Shown here in pieces: positions 48,119-55,687 of a stretch of DNA of 64,000 bases (positions are counted from its first letter, which is position 1; each line of letters opens with the position of its first letter). The notes under the pieces were generated by a model. The model searched no databases. It was given only the letters and a program-made list of their open reading frames with translations, and was not told the DNA's origin. Made by a program: the position numbers and the translations under genes. The DNA comes from Jatrophihabitans_A sp035248685 (GTDB lineage Bacteria > Actinomycetota > Actinomycetes > Mycobacteriales > Jatrophihabitantaceae): the NCBI GenBank assembly GCA_035248685.1, contig DATFHF010000047.1:1-64000 (forward strand), written 5' to 3'.

Positions 48119-50875
48119 ATGTTTCGACGAATCCAGATTCTGCTGCTACTGTGCGCTGTCCTGCTGACATCCTTGGTGGCCACGACCACGCAAGCGATCG
48201 CCGCGCCAGCAGGCGGTGTCGGTAGCGCAGCTGTTCGATACGGCGATTGGGTCGCGGCCGGCGGCGACAACGGTGGGCGGCAGGGTAACCCGTACGAGGC
48301 CACCTTGACCGCGTCCAACCTGAGTCGGCTGGCGCCCGCCTGGTCGGTACCGGGTGTGATATCGACCGACGATCCGTTTCTGTCGGTAGGCGGCTTGGTC
48401 ATCTTCAACGCCCACTTCGACGGCACGGACGGCCTGGAAGCGGTGTCCAACGTCAACGGATCGGTGGTGTGGAAGCACCCGAACGTCGGCGGTGCGCTTG
48501 CTGCGGACGGCACTACGGTCTTCACCGGCGGCCACCAGGTCATCGGTGGCAAGTCGGTTCTGGGTATCGCAGCGTTGGATATGGCAACCGGCGTAACCCG
48601 GTGGTTCACCCCGCAGCCGGATGGGCGGGCGTACTACGTGTGGCCGAGAATGGCGACCGGCGCCGGCATGGTGTTCATCGATTTCAGCGCCGGACGGGAC
48701 GACTACCTCGCCGCCTTCAGTGAGACCACTGGAGCGTTGCGATGGTTCACTCCGCTGGCCTACTTCGGTGGGGTGACCTTCGCGGCTGGTCAGGTATTGG
48801 TGGCCGGCGCCGATGGCTCCGGGACGCGGTCACTCGATCCGCTGACCGGACGAGTTGCCTGGACTGACTACGCGCCGCAGCAGTGGTCGCCGACCGTGAT
48901 CGATGGTGTCGCGATCAGCTGGAGCTCGCAGGACGGGCACGTTTCCGCCATACCGATCGCGCAGTGTGCCGGAAAGGCGGCCTGTCCGGAAGCCTGGATG
49001 GTCGCACTGCCGAGCACGGTAGGCGGTGTCGCCGGCGCAAACGGAGTGCTGGTTGTGGATGTTCAGCAGCATTCTTCGGCTGCCTCGTATCTGCAGGCCA
49101 TCGACCTGCACAGCGGTCGGTTGCTATGGACAGCTACTAACCCGGTCGGCGGAGGCGGCACCCTCAGCACCGCCGGTTCGCTCGTTTACTCCAGCCCCGG
49201 CTATATCGGCGGCAACACGGTCCTGACCGCGTGGTCGCTCGGCGGATGTGGTGCCGCGCACTGCACCAGCCCGGTGTGGTCCTACACCTTCCCGGACCCG
49301 GCTGGTGAAAGCTCGTCCGCCGTCGAGGTCGCGCACGGGCACCTGATGGTTGAGCTGCAGTTCGGCGGCCTGCAATCGCTCAGCCTGGGCACGAACAACC
49401 CGGCTTTCCAGAGCGTCCTCGGATCGTCATCCGGTGTCGCCAGCGCCTCGCCGGCGGCCGGGCGAATCGATCTGTTCGCCGTGAATATGCAAGGGCAACT
49501 GGTGCATCGAGTGGACCAGGTGGGCGGCCCGTGGTCTGCCTGGACCACATTGGGTGGCGGCAGCAACTTCACCGGGACGCCGGCCGTGGTGTCCGAGGGG
49601 CCGGCTGCCCTCGATGTGTTCGTCCGAACGACTACCGGTGCGCTTCAGCACATCAGCTACCACGGCGCGTGGTCCGGCTTCGACACCGTCGCCAATAATG
49701 TGCAGCATTCGCCTACGGCGGTGTCCGCTGCGGCCGGGCGGATTGATCTGTTCTGGCTTGCCGAAGCCTCGGGGGCCATGACCCTTCATCAACTCAGCTA
49801 CGACGGCAGTAGTTGGAAGGCATCGCTTGCTGCGAGCCATGAGCCTTATCGGGCCCTCAGCGCGGCATCGACCGGCTCCGGTGTCATCGAACTCTTTGCG
49901 GTGAATGCTCAAGGCAAGCTGATCCGGGCGAGGTTGTCCAACGGTGCCTTGGGCGCCTGGAGTTCGGTTGCCACCGCCAGCCGCTCATATCTCCTCAGCG
50001 CTGATTCGGCGCTGTCCGTCGCCGCGGTTTCCACCGGCGCCGGAAGGGTTGAGGTGTTTTACCCGCAGGACGCAAGCACTGTCATGCATATCTCCTATGA
50101 CGAATCGTCGGGGCTGGCGACCGAGCCTGCGGCGCAGGTAGTGCCGATGCAGATGGGGCTGAGTGCGGCGTCGGCCGGTGGTGGCCGGATCGACCTGTTC
50201 GCCGTGGGCACGGATTTCGCCGTCCAGCAGGCTGTCTACGTCCGTGGTGTGTTCGGCCCGTTCAGTCAACCGGCCGAAATCGGCGCCGCGACCTGCTCGG
50301 CCAGCGTGCTGCCGCAGCGGATCGCCATTGCCTCGCCTGTGACTTCAGTGACGACCAGGGTGGCAACCAACTGCCCGGACTACCAGGCAACAGTCGTGTT
50401 CCACAGTGGAACCGGCATCCGGGGACCGGTGCACTACGGCTCGGTGACCGGACAGTCGGCAGGGTTCACCTTCGACGCCAGAGTCCACCACGTCGGCTCC
50501 TATACCGCGACGCTGGACAATGGATACGCAGCCGGAGGCACGGCGGCGCTCAACTGGATTCCGACAGCCACCACCGTCAAATTCGCCAGCTACGCCTACA
50601 TCGCTACCTCGCGTTCGGGCAGCGCGGTCTATGTGAACGGGCTGATCAAGAACTACGCCGGCGGTGCTCGTCCGGGGCTGGTCAGGGGAGCCGGACGCGT
50701 CGTCTACCTCCAGCGATACCTGCCGTCCGGTTGGCAGACCATGCTTTCCCGGACGGCCACCTCGACCGGCCAGATCAGTGTGGGCTTCATCGCGACCACC
50801 CGGCTGCAGTACCGCTTGGTCGTCTCCGAAACCAGCGCCGCCTGGCATGCCATCAGCGTGTCCAGTCTCCGCTGA
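48119..50875 (+). CDS. Secreted PQQ-like and PLL-type beta-propeller protein
   Basis: 918 residues with a signal peptide (MFRRIQILLLLCAVLLTSLV to about AIAAP). Residues about 45-400 form a PQQ-like propeller with repeats such as GSVVWKHPNVGGALAADGTT, TGALRWFTPLAYFGG and HSGRLLWTATNP. Residues about 410-740 form a second propeller with PLL-lectin-like repeats (AAGRIDLFAVNMQGQLVHRV, GPWSAWTTLGG, and variants of RIDLFAV), then a C-terminal beta domain. Such proteins may bind glycans or surfaces. ATG 48119 is preferred over the upstream ATG 48050 because the signal peptide starts there. Confidence 0.78.
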   Translation: MFRRIQILLLLCAVLLTSLVATTTQAIAAPAGGVGSAAVRYGDWVAAGGDNGGRQGNPYEATLTASNLSRLAPAWSVPGVISTDDPFLSVGGLVIFNAHFDGTDGLEAVSNVNGSVVWKHPNVGGALAADGTTVFTGGHQVIGGKSVLGIAALDMATGVTRWFTPQPDGRAYYVWPRMATGAGMVFIDFSAGRDDYLAAFSETTGALRWFTPLAYFGGVTFAAGQVLVAGADGSGTRSLDPLTGRVAWTDYAPQQWSPTVIDGVAISWSSQDGHVSAIPIAQCAGKAACPEAWMVALPSTVGGVAGANGVLVVDVQQHSSAASYLQAIDLHSGRLLWTATNPVGGGGTLSTAGSLVYSSPGYIGGNTVLTAWSLGGCGAAHCTSPVWSYTFPDPAGESSSAVEVAHGHLMVELQFGGLQSLSLGTNNPAFQSVLGSSSGVASASPAAGRIDLFAVNMQGQLVHRVDQVGGPWSAWTTLGGGSNFTGTPAVVSEGPAALDVFVRTTTGALQHISYHGAWSGFDTVANNVQHSPTAVSAAAGRIDLFWLAEASGAMTLHQLSYDGSSWKASLAASHEPYRALSAASTGSGVIELFAVNAQGKLIRARLSNGALGAWSSVATASRSYLLSADSALSVAAVSTGAGRVEVFYPQDASTVMHISYDESSGLATEPAAQVVPMQMGLSAASAGGGRIDLFAVGTDFAVQQAVYVRGVFGPFSQPAEIGAATCSASVLPQRIAIASPVTSVTTRVATNCPDYQATVVFHSGTGIRGPVHYGSVTGQSAGFTFDARVHHVGSYTATLDNGYAAGGTAALNWIPTATTVKFASYAYIATSRSGSAVYVNGLIKNYAGGARPGLVRGAGRVVYLQRYLPSGWQTMLSRTATSTGQISVGFIATTRLQYRLVVSETSAAWHAISVSSLR

Positions 50876-50893
50876 CACTACTGAACCCGGCCT

Positions 50894-50959
50894 CGAGTGG
50901 GCGATTGCGGCTCGAGTGGGCACTTGCAACTGCCCACTCGTGCCCGAACTGCCCACTCG
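50894..50959. terminator. Complex inverted-repeat terminator
   Basis: CGAGTGGGC occurs at 50894-50902 and 50913-50921, and its complement GCCCACTCG at 50932-50940 and 50951-50959. They can form a nested or alternative pair of hairpins between the convergent propeller and thioesterase genes. Confidence 0.75.
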
Positions 50960-51049
50960 CGCGGAGGGACGGTTTAGTTGGCGCGTAGACGAACCTAACT
51001 GATCACCGTGCCGACATCGGCGACACGCGGATTAGCTACCGGACCGAAG

Positions 51050-51826
51050 CTACCGATCTCGCGGCCGGCCGCCGGCCACCTCATCGAACGCCGCCACTAC
51101 CAGCTCGGCGATTTCAGCCGAGTGCGGCTGGACGAAGAAATGGTCACCGGTGAAACAGGTTTGGAGAAGCGGCCGGGTGCTGTCCAGCGCCCAGCCAGCC
51201 GCCAGCTCGGCCTCGGCATACGGGTCGTCCCGGCCACGCAGCACGTGGATGGGCAGCTCCAGCGGCGGCTCGGCCCGGTAGCGGTAACACTCGCTCAGCG
51301 CGAAGTCGGCGCGAATGCCCGGCAATAGCAGGCCGGTCAGCTCCCGGTCGTCGAGGATTTCGGTGGGCGTGCCCTGGTAGTCACGCAAGGCCGCGATCAG
51401 CTCGTCGTCCGGCAGCTGGTGTAACCGTTGTTTCACCACCCGGGTCTGCGGACCTTCCGACCCGCAGACCCACAACCAGCACGGTTCGGGCAGCTGCTGC
51501 CGGCGCAACGCCCGAGCCACCTCGAAGGCCACCAGCGCACCCAGGCTATGACCGAAGAACGCGAACGGCCGATCGCGCTGCGCGGTCAGCTCGGCGACCG
51601 CCGCGGTGAGCCGGCCGACCAGCTCGTCCAGGTCGTACAGCGGCGGTTCGAACAGCCGCACGCCGCGTCCCGGCAGCAGCGCCACCTGTAACTCCACCGC
51701 GCTGCCGAGTTCGTCCTGCCAGGGCAGCACGGCAGCCGCGTTGCCGCCGGCATGCGGGAAGTAGAACAGCCGGGGCGCATCGGCGAGCTCGGTGGCCTGG
51801 CAGAACCAGGCTTGCTGGGTGTTCAC
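51050..51826 (-). CDS. Type II thioesterase
   Basis: 258-residue alpha/beta-hydrolase of the GrsT/RifR type that hydrolyses misloaded acyl groups from carrier proteins of PKS/NRPS systems. It has LFYFPHAGGNAAAVLPW, the nucleophile Ser94 in FGHSLGALVAFEVAR, the Asp in LRGRDDPYAEAE and the His in FTGDHFFV. GTG 51826 is chosen with GGAGGAGACGAG upstream. Such genes are usually next to PKS/NRPS genes; none is in this window, which makes its partner carrier proteins an open question. Confidence 0.92.
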   Translation of the reverse strand: MNTQQAWFCQATELADAPRLFYFPHAGGNAAAVLPWQDELGSAVELQVALLPGRGVRLFEPPLYDLDELVGRLTAAVAELTAQRDRPFAFFGHSLGALVAFEVARALRRQQLPEPCWLWVCGSEGPQTRVVKQRLHQLPDDELIAALRDYQGTPTEILDDRELTGLLLPGIRADFALSECYRYRAEPPLELPIHVLRGRDDPYAEAELAAGWALDSTRPLLQTCFTGDHFFVQPHSAEIAELVVAAFDEVAGGRPRDR

Positions 51827-52136
51827 CTCGTCTCCTCCTTCAGCGGCCCGCGAGTACCGGCAGGGACGCTGCGCTGACGGCATCGGCGATCGCCTGCACC
51901 TCCACTTTTCGCAGGTCTCATTCCATCACGACGGGTTGATCCGACAATGGGACTCGGCTAGCGGGTTGCTACGAAGACAAAGCATCCGGCGAAGAACGTT
52001 GACACTTCGCCGCCACGAAAACAGAATGGCGACGGCAGCCGGGGCCGGAGGGCTGCCAGTCATCGTTGAATCGTCTCCGCGTGCAATGTCTCGCTGCCAC
52101 GGTGAGTTTCGCACGCTCAAACAGTAAGGAGCGGCG
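51827..52136. other. Intergenic region before the transporter remnant
   Basis: 310 bases, of moderate GC, between the thioesterase start and a transporter-like remnant at 52137. It presumably holds the thioesterase promoter on the minus strand. No gene recognised. Confidence 0.45.
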
Positions 52137-52276
52137 GTGAAGGCATACCTAGCGGCGCTGCGGATCGCCGATTTCCGGTGCTGCCTCGGCGCACCGTGCC
52201 GCAGCTGTACCGCAACCGGACCGTCAACCGGCTGGTCGCGGTTCTGAACGAGAATGGGACGGAAGTATCAGCATGA
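52137..52276 (+). pseudogene. Possible remnant of an MFS transporter
   Basis: A GTG at 52137 with AAGGAG four bases upstream opens VKAYLAALRIADFR, which resembles the start of MFS transporters (LRxxDFRxLW), then loses similarity. From 52196 another frame reads VPQLYRNRTVNRLVAVLNEN-GTEVSA to the TGA at 52274-52276, like a transporter C-terminus. The two ends are joined out of frame, as if the middle of the gene had been deleted. Identification rests on short stretches only. Confidence 0.35.
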
Positions 52277-52362
52277 ACGAGCATCGCAGCGAGCGCCAGC
52301 GAGCGAGGAGCGGAGTGAATCCAGCGATGAGCGCTTGCGCGAAGAGCAGAATAGCCAAATGA
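52273..52362 (+). CDS. Small upstream ORF coupled to the ATP-grasp gene
   Basis: A 29-codon frame starting at ATG 52273, which overlaps the preceding TGA as ATGA and ends with a TGA overlapping the ATP-grasp ATG (52359) as ATGA. Its first eight codons are a copy of the first eight of the ATP-grasp gene. It looks like a duplicated start segment; translation may be coupled, but a functional peptide is doubtful. Confidence 0.3.
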   Translation: MNEHRSERQRARSGVNPAMSACAKSRIAK

Positions 52363-52383
52363 ACGAGCATCGCAGCGAGCGCC
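52273..52383 (+). repeat. 25-bp direct repeats flanking a GAGCGAGCG-rich spacer
   Basis: Identical 25-base units at 52273-52297 and 52359-52383 (both begin ATGAACGAGCATCGCAGC), 86 bases apart, with a GAGCGAGGAGCGGAG-like spacer. The spacer carries the second copy (52325-52346) of the 22-base element found between nuoC and nuoD. Confidence 0.8.
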
Positions 52384-53591
52384 CACGGTTGCTATTGGTC
52401 ACGACCGGCTCCTGGGTTTATCGCGCGTACCTGCTCGCCTCGTTGGCCGAGGACTACGACGTCTGGTTGTTCGCCGAGCGCGAGCTGGACTGGGCCGCCC
52501 CGCACGTCGTCGGGTACACCCAGCTGGACACCTCGGACGTGGACGCCATGATCGAACCGGCCCGGGCGGTGGCCCCGGATGGCGTGCTGACCTGGGACGA
52601 GCCGCGGGTGGTGCACGCCGCCCGGCTGGCCGCCGCGCTGGGGTTGCCGGGCTGCACGCCGGAATCCGCGCTGCGCTGTCGGGACAAGCACGCCACCCGA
52701 ACGGCGCTGGCGGCGGCCGGCGTGCCGCAGGCCACGTCCATCCTGGTGACCACTCTGGCGCAGGCGCGGGCGGCGGCCGAGCAGGTCGGTTATCCGCTGG
52801 TGCTCAAGGCCCGCGCGCTCGGCGCGAGCATCGGCGTGGTCAAGGTGGAGCGGCCGGATCAGCTTGTCTCCCGGTTCCGGATCGCGCGGGGTGCCGATGT
52901 GCCTACCGTGACCGAGATGCCGCCGGGCGACGTGCTGGTCGAGGAGTACTTGCAGGGTCCGGAGATCAGCATCGATGCCGGTTTCGCCGACGGCGTCATG
53001 TCGATCGGCTACTTGGCCCGCAAGCAGATCGGCTACCCACCCTACTTCGAAGAGATCGGCCATCTGGTGGACGGCGCTGATCCGCTGCTTCAGGACGACC
53101 AGTTGCGCAAGGTGCTGGCGGCCTCGCACGAGGCGGTCGGCTACCACACCGGCTGGACGCACACCGAGCTGCGGCTCACCCCGGACGGTCCGAAGGTGGT
53201 GGAGATCAACGCGCGCATCGGTGGCGACCGGATTCCGCACCTCGCTGACCTGGCCACCGGCGTGCGGGCCGCGACCGCAGCCGCCGCGATCGCCTGCGGC
53301 AGGTCTCCGGATGTGCGGCCGGTGCGTTCTCGGGTCGCCGGGATCCGGTTCTGCTACCCGGACCGGGACGTGGTTGTCCGCGAGGTGCGCATCGACTGGG
53401 ACAAGATGCCGGCGACGGTGGCCTTCGCCGAGCCGATTGCCGAGCCCGGCAAGCAGTTGCTGCTACCGCCGGCCGGACACGTGAGCAGTCGGTATGCCTA
53501 CGTCACGGTGGTGGCCGACACGGTCGAGCAGTGCACCGCCGACCTGGCCGCGGCAGCCGATGCGATCAGCCTCGACCTGCTGGCGCCTTGA
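52359..53591 (+). CDS. ATP-grasp carboxylate-amine ligase family protein
   Basis: 410-residue ATP-grasp enzyme: LLLVTTGSWVYRAYLLASLA (PreATP-grasp), the CRDKHATRTALAAAGVPQA helix, the ATP-binding GYPLVLKARALGASIGVVKV and the metal-site segments DVLVEEYLQGPEISIDAGFA and PKVVEINARIGGDRIPHLAD. The pattern matches ligases that join amino acids or carboxylates (BacD/PurK-like or L-amino-acid ligase type). Together with the condensation enzymes and thioesterase this suggests peptide or amide chemistry, by inference. ATG 52359 is used; a longer in-frame reading would enter the repeat block. Confidence 0.85.
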   Translation: MNEHRSERPRLLLVTTGSWVYRAYLLASLAEDYDVWLFAERELDWAAPHVVGYTQLDTSDVDAMIEPARAVAPDGVLTWDEPRVVHAARLAAALGLPGCTPESALRCRDKHATRTALAAAGVPQATSILVTTLAQARAAAEQVGYPLVLKARALGASIGVVKVERPDQLVSRFRIARGADVPTVTEMPPGDVLVEEYLQGPEISIDAGFADGVMSIGYLARKQIGYPPYFEEIGHLVDGADPLLQDDQLRKVLAASHEAVGYHTGWTHTELRLTPDGPKVVEINARIGGDRIPHLADLATGVRAATAAAAIACGRSPDVRPVRSRVAGIRFCYPDRDVVVREVRIDWDKMPATVAFAEPIAEPGKQLLLPPAGHVSSRYAYVTVVADTVEQCTADLAAAADAISLDLLAP

Positions 53592-53952
53592 CCATCTGCG
53601 CCGGTTTGTAGTCACAGCCCTTGCGGCACGTCCCACACGGGTGACGGTCGCAGCTCCAAGAGATCATTTGGAAAACATTTATCGGGTGACTGCACAGATG
53701 CCGCCGCGATTATGCAATGCAATCGGCGCATGCGGCGATAGCCCCGCACCAGCTGGCTTCAAATGCGCTACCAAACGCTGTCGGTAGCCTCCATAACCCA
53801 CGATGTAGTAGGCCGACCGCGCCCCATCTCAATATCTAAGTATTAGTTCGATGTCGAACTAAAGAACTTCTAACTCGGAGCAGTACTTGCAGTCAATAAT
53901 TACGAAATCGGACCATGGCGTGAACAGCACTTGTATCTGACACTTGATGCTG
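53592..53952. other. AT-richer intergenic patch
   Basis: 361 bases with clearly lower GC than the flanks, especially 53830-53940. It holds one perfect operator-like palindrome (53843-53862) but no recognised gene. The composition suggests a remnant of transferred DNA next to two HTH genes. Confidence 0.55.
53843..53862. promoter_or_regulatory. Orphan operator-like palindrome
   Basis: TTAGTTCGATGTCGAACTAA: two perfect 9-bp arms around TG. The TTCGANNTCGAA core and length resemble MarR-family operators, but no MarR gene is nearby; the closest regulator is the XRE gene at 53953-54444, which points away. Confidence 0.55.
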
Positions 53953-54444
53953 CTATTTCGCAGCACGGCGTGTCGCGCTATCTCGACCGCGTTGCCACGC
54001 CTTGACGATCATCGCCGGCTCTCGTCGGTAGAGCGATGCCAGCTGGTCACGTAGCCGATCCGGCAGCTTTCGGTAGCCACGCTCGATCTCCGAAAGCGCG
54101 CTTCGATGGATTCCGACCTCGCGCGCGACGTCCGTCGCACTCAAGCCGGCGCGCTCGCGCAGGCTCGCCAGATCCGCCTGGTTGAGCGGTGTCCGTAACA
54201 AGTCGTCTGTGCTGATCCCGAGCACCTCGGCCAATCTGCCGAGATGTCCTGGCGAAGGAGAACTCTTGCCCTGCTCCCAGGCCGTCGCAGCCTGCGGTGA
54301 GACATCGAGCAGAAGAGCCAGATCGCGGATGGTCAGGCCCCGCTCAGACCGTGCGCGTCTTAGTACTCCATGCGCAAACAGATGGACGCCAGTGGACGGC
54401 ATCCGCACCCCCATTTCCGCCGTGAAGTCATAGTTGGAAGCCAT
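53953..54444 (-). CDS. Double XRE-type helix-turn-helix regulator
   Basis: 163-residue protein with two Cro/C1-type HTH units: one at about residues 25-80 (LRRARSERGLTIRDLALLLD then SPQAATAWEQGKSSPSPGHL) and one at about 85-145 (LASLRERAGLSATDVAREVG then IHRSALSEIERGYRKLPD). No sensing domain is present. ATG 54444 has GGGAGGG five bases upstream. It faces the AT-rich patch and is divergent from a second, small HTH gene; the pair resembles regulators left by a mobile element, though no integrase is present. Confidence 0.85.
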   Translation of the reverse strand: MASNYDFTAEMGVRMPSTGVHLFAHGVLRRARSERGLTIRDLALLLDVSPQAATAWEQGKSSPSPGHLGRLAEVLGISTDDLLRTPLNQADLASLRERAGLSATDVAREVGIHRSALSEIERGYRKLPDRLRDQLASLYRREPAMIVKAWQRGRDSATRRAAK

Positions 54445-54612
54445 GATTCCCTCCCGCGGACGGCTCTGGACATTCGCTATGTGAACGCCACTTACTTACC
54501 GTGGTTGTTTAGGATGCAGACCTCCACCATAGAACGCTGTAATGTCCGGAAACGACCGGCGTCCGGAGGGAACGCCAGTCAAAGGCCTGCAGCCGCTTAT
54601 CGCTGCCGGCCG

Positions 54613-54650
54613 GGGTCAGGGTGTCGAAGCGGACGTCGACACCCTGGCCC
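54613..54650. promoter_or_regulatory. Strong hairpin in the leader of the small HTH gene
   Basis: GGGTCAGGGTGTCGA (54613-54627) pairs with TCGACACCCTGGCCC (54636-54650) with one mismatch, loop 8. It ends 30 bases before GTG 54681. No U-tract follows, so it may be a leader structure or operator rather than a terminator. Confidence 0.5.
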
Positions 54651-54680
54651 GTCCACGGGGGGCACGGGAGGAGCCGCGGG

Positions 54681-54899
54681 GTGCCGGTGCAGACTGCCTG
54701 GTTACGTGATCGTCAAACTCTTGATCAACTCGTCCGCCAGAGCGGTCTGTCTGAACGCGAACTGGCCCGGCAGGCCTCGTTGAGCCACTCGACGGTGACC
54801 CATCTGTTGTCCGGGCGACGCCGGTCGTGTAGCCCGCAAACGGCCAAGGTCCTCGCCGACGTGCTAGGGGTCGATGTCTGGACGCTCTTCATTTTGTGA
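54681..54899 (+). CDS. Small XRE/phage-type HTH protein
   Basis: 72 residues: WLRDRQTLDQLVRQSGLSER, ELARQASLSHSTVTHLLSGR and a C-terminal QTAKVLADVLGVDVWTLF, a single Cro-like helix-turn-helix of the kind found in actinophages and integrative elements. GTG 54681 is supported by GGAGGAG about 7-8 bases upstream. Role unknown; it may be a phage-derived repressor or excision regulator. Confidence 0.8.
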   Translation: MPVQTAWLRDRQTLDQLVRQSGLSERELARQASLSHSTVTHLLSGRRRSCSPQTAKVLADVLGVDVWTLFIL

Positions 54900-54905
54900 T
54901 CAGCA

Positions 54906-54958
54906 CCCGATCGTGCAACTTTCGCGCGCTCTGAGCCGGAAAGAATTGCACAATCGGG
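54906..54958. terminator. Imperfect terminator, repeat-family copy C
   Basis: CCCGATCGTGCAACTTTC at the left pairs imperfectly with GAAAGAATTGCACAATCGGG at the right, seven bases after the small HTH gene. It shares the arm start CCCGATCGTGCAACTT with 7320-7342 but has decayed. It would terminate the HTH gene. Confidence 0.7.
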
Positions 54959-55037
54959 CGAGCAGCGGTGCCCGATACTGATAGGACGAAGCCGCAGCAA
55001 CTTGACTAAAGCTGTCCCGTTCTGACTTGATGGGCCG

Positions 55038-55472
55038 GTGAGAGTTGCCGCGCTTGTGACCTGGCTACTCGCCGCAGTCGTGGGTGCCTACCTGCTGCGC
55101 ACCTGGGTGGTGAACGGTGGCTGGCACCTCCGCCCGGGCGGCCAGCGGTCACGGTTCTCGCCCCTGCTCATCTTCGGTCACGCCGGGCTGGCGGCCTCCG
55201 GGCTGCTGGTGTGGGTCTGGTACAACCTCGCCCACGACCTGCCCCTGGCTTGGGTCACCGTCGGTGTGCTGGTGCCGGTCGCCACCCTCGGCTTCACCAT
55301 GTTCGGGCTGTGGATCCGCGCGGGGCACGGCCAGCCGCGGGGCCGGCATGCCTTCGTCCCCCGGCATGCGGCCGAGGACCACTTCCCGCCGCCGGCGGTG
55401 CTCAGCCACGGCGTGTTCGCGGTGGCCACGGTGGCACTGGTGCTGGCCAGCGTTCTCCGATCCAGCATCTGA
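55038..55472 (+). CDS. Small membrane protein, function unknown
   Basis: 144 residues with four likely transmembrane helices: about 4-23 (ALVTWLLAAVVGAYLL), 44-64, 72-92 and 122-141. A hydrophilic loop of RxGHGQPRGRHAFVPRHAAEDH type, rich in His and Arg, lies between helices 3 and 4 and could bind a metal or haem. No family is recognised. GTG 55038 is the start used, without a strong ribosome-binding site. Confidence 0.65.
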   Translation: MRVAALVTWLLAAVVGAYLLRTWVVNGGWHLRPGGQRSRFSPLLIFGHAGLAASGLLVWVWYNLAHDLPLAWVTVGVLVPVATLGFTMFGLWIRAGHGQPRGRHAFVPRHAAEDHFPPPAVLSHGVFAVATVALVLASVLRSSI

Positions 55473-55493
55473 GGAAGCCAGACGAAGCAGCAT

Positions 55494-55687
55494 TCAGCCG
55501 GCGGCGGTGACCGCCGCCAGGATCCGGGCCATCAGCTGAGTGGCGGTCAGCAGCGGGGCCAGCGGCACGAACAGCAGTCTCCACCCGGTAACCGCGGACC
55601 TTCACCTGCCGATGTCGCGAACCGGGCCGGCCACAGCACGGTGACGTTGTCCCGGCTGGCAGCCGCCGCAGCAGCGCCGGATCGGCG
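55494..55687 (-). pseudogene. Remnant of a PP2C-like phosphatase gene (C-terminal end)
   Basis: Immediately downstream of the patatin-like gene, minus-strand frames read ASRDNVTVLWPARFATSAG, reminiscent of the DNVTV end of PP2C phosphatase domains. After a frame change near 55590-55600, another frame reads WRLLFVPLAPLLTATQLMAR then ILAAVTAAG, ending in TGA at 55496-55494, a hydrophobic tail with coding-like codon use. No start or upstream part exists, so it is a broken fragment. The assignment rests on a short motif. Confidence 0.35.

Noticed and set aside
50894..50959. CRISPR-like array from repeated CGAGTGGGC units
   Set aside because: Only two direct and two inverted 9-mers with no uniform spacers; it fits a terminator.
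52117..52386. Minus-strand 89-residue frame opposite the repeat block
   Set aside because: Repeat-derived composition (Ser/Arg/Ala-rich), no ribosome-binding site, and it overlaps the better supported ATP-grasp start.
53592..54680. tRNA gene or attachment site in the AT-rich patch
   Set aside because: No cloverleaf or T-arm sequence (GGTTCGAATCC type) and no integrase or flanking direct repeat found by eye.
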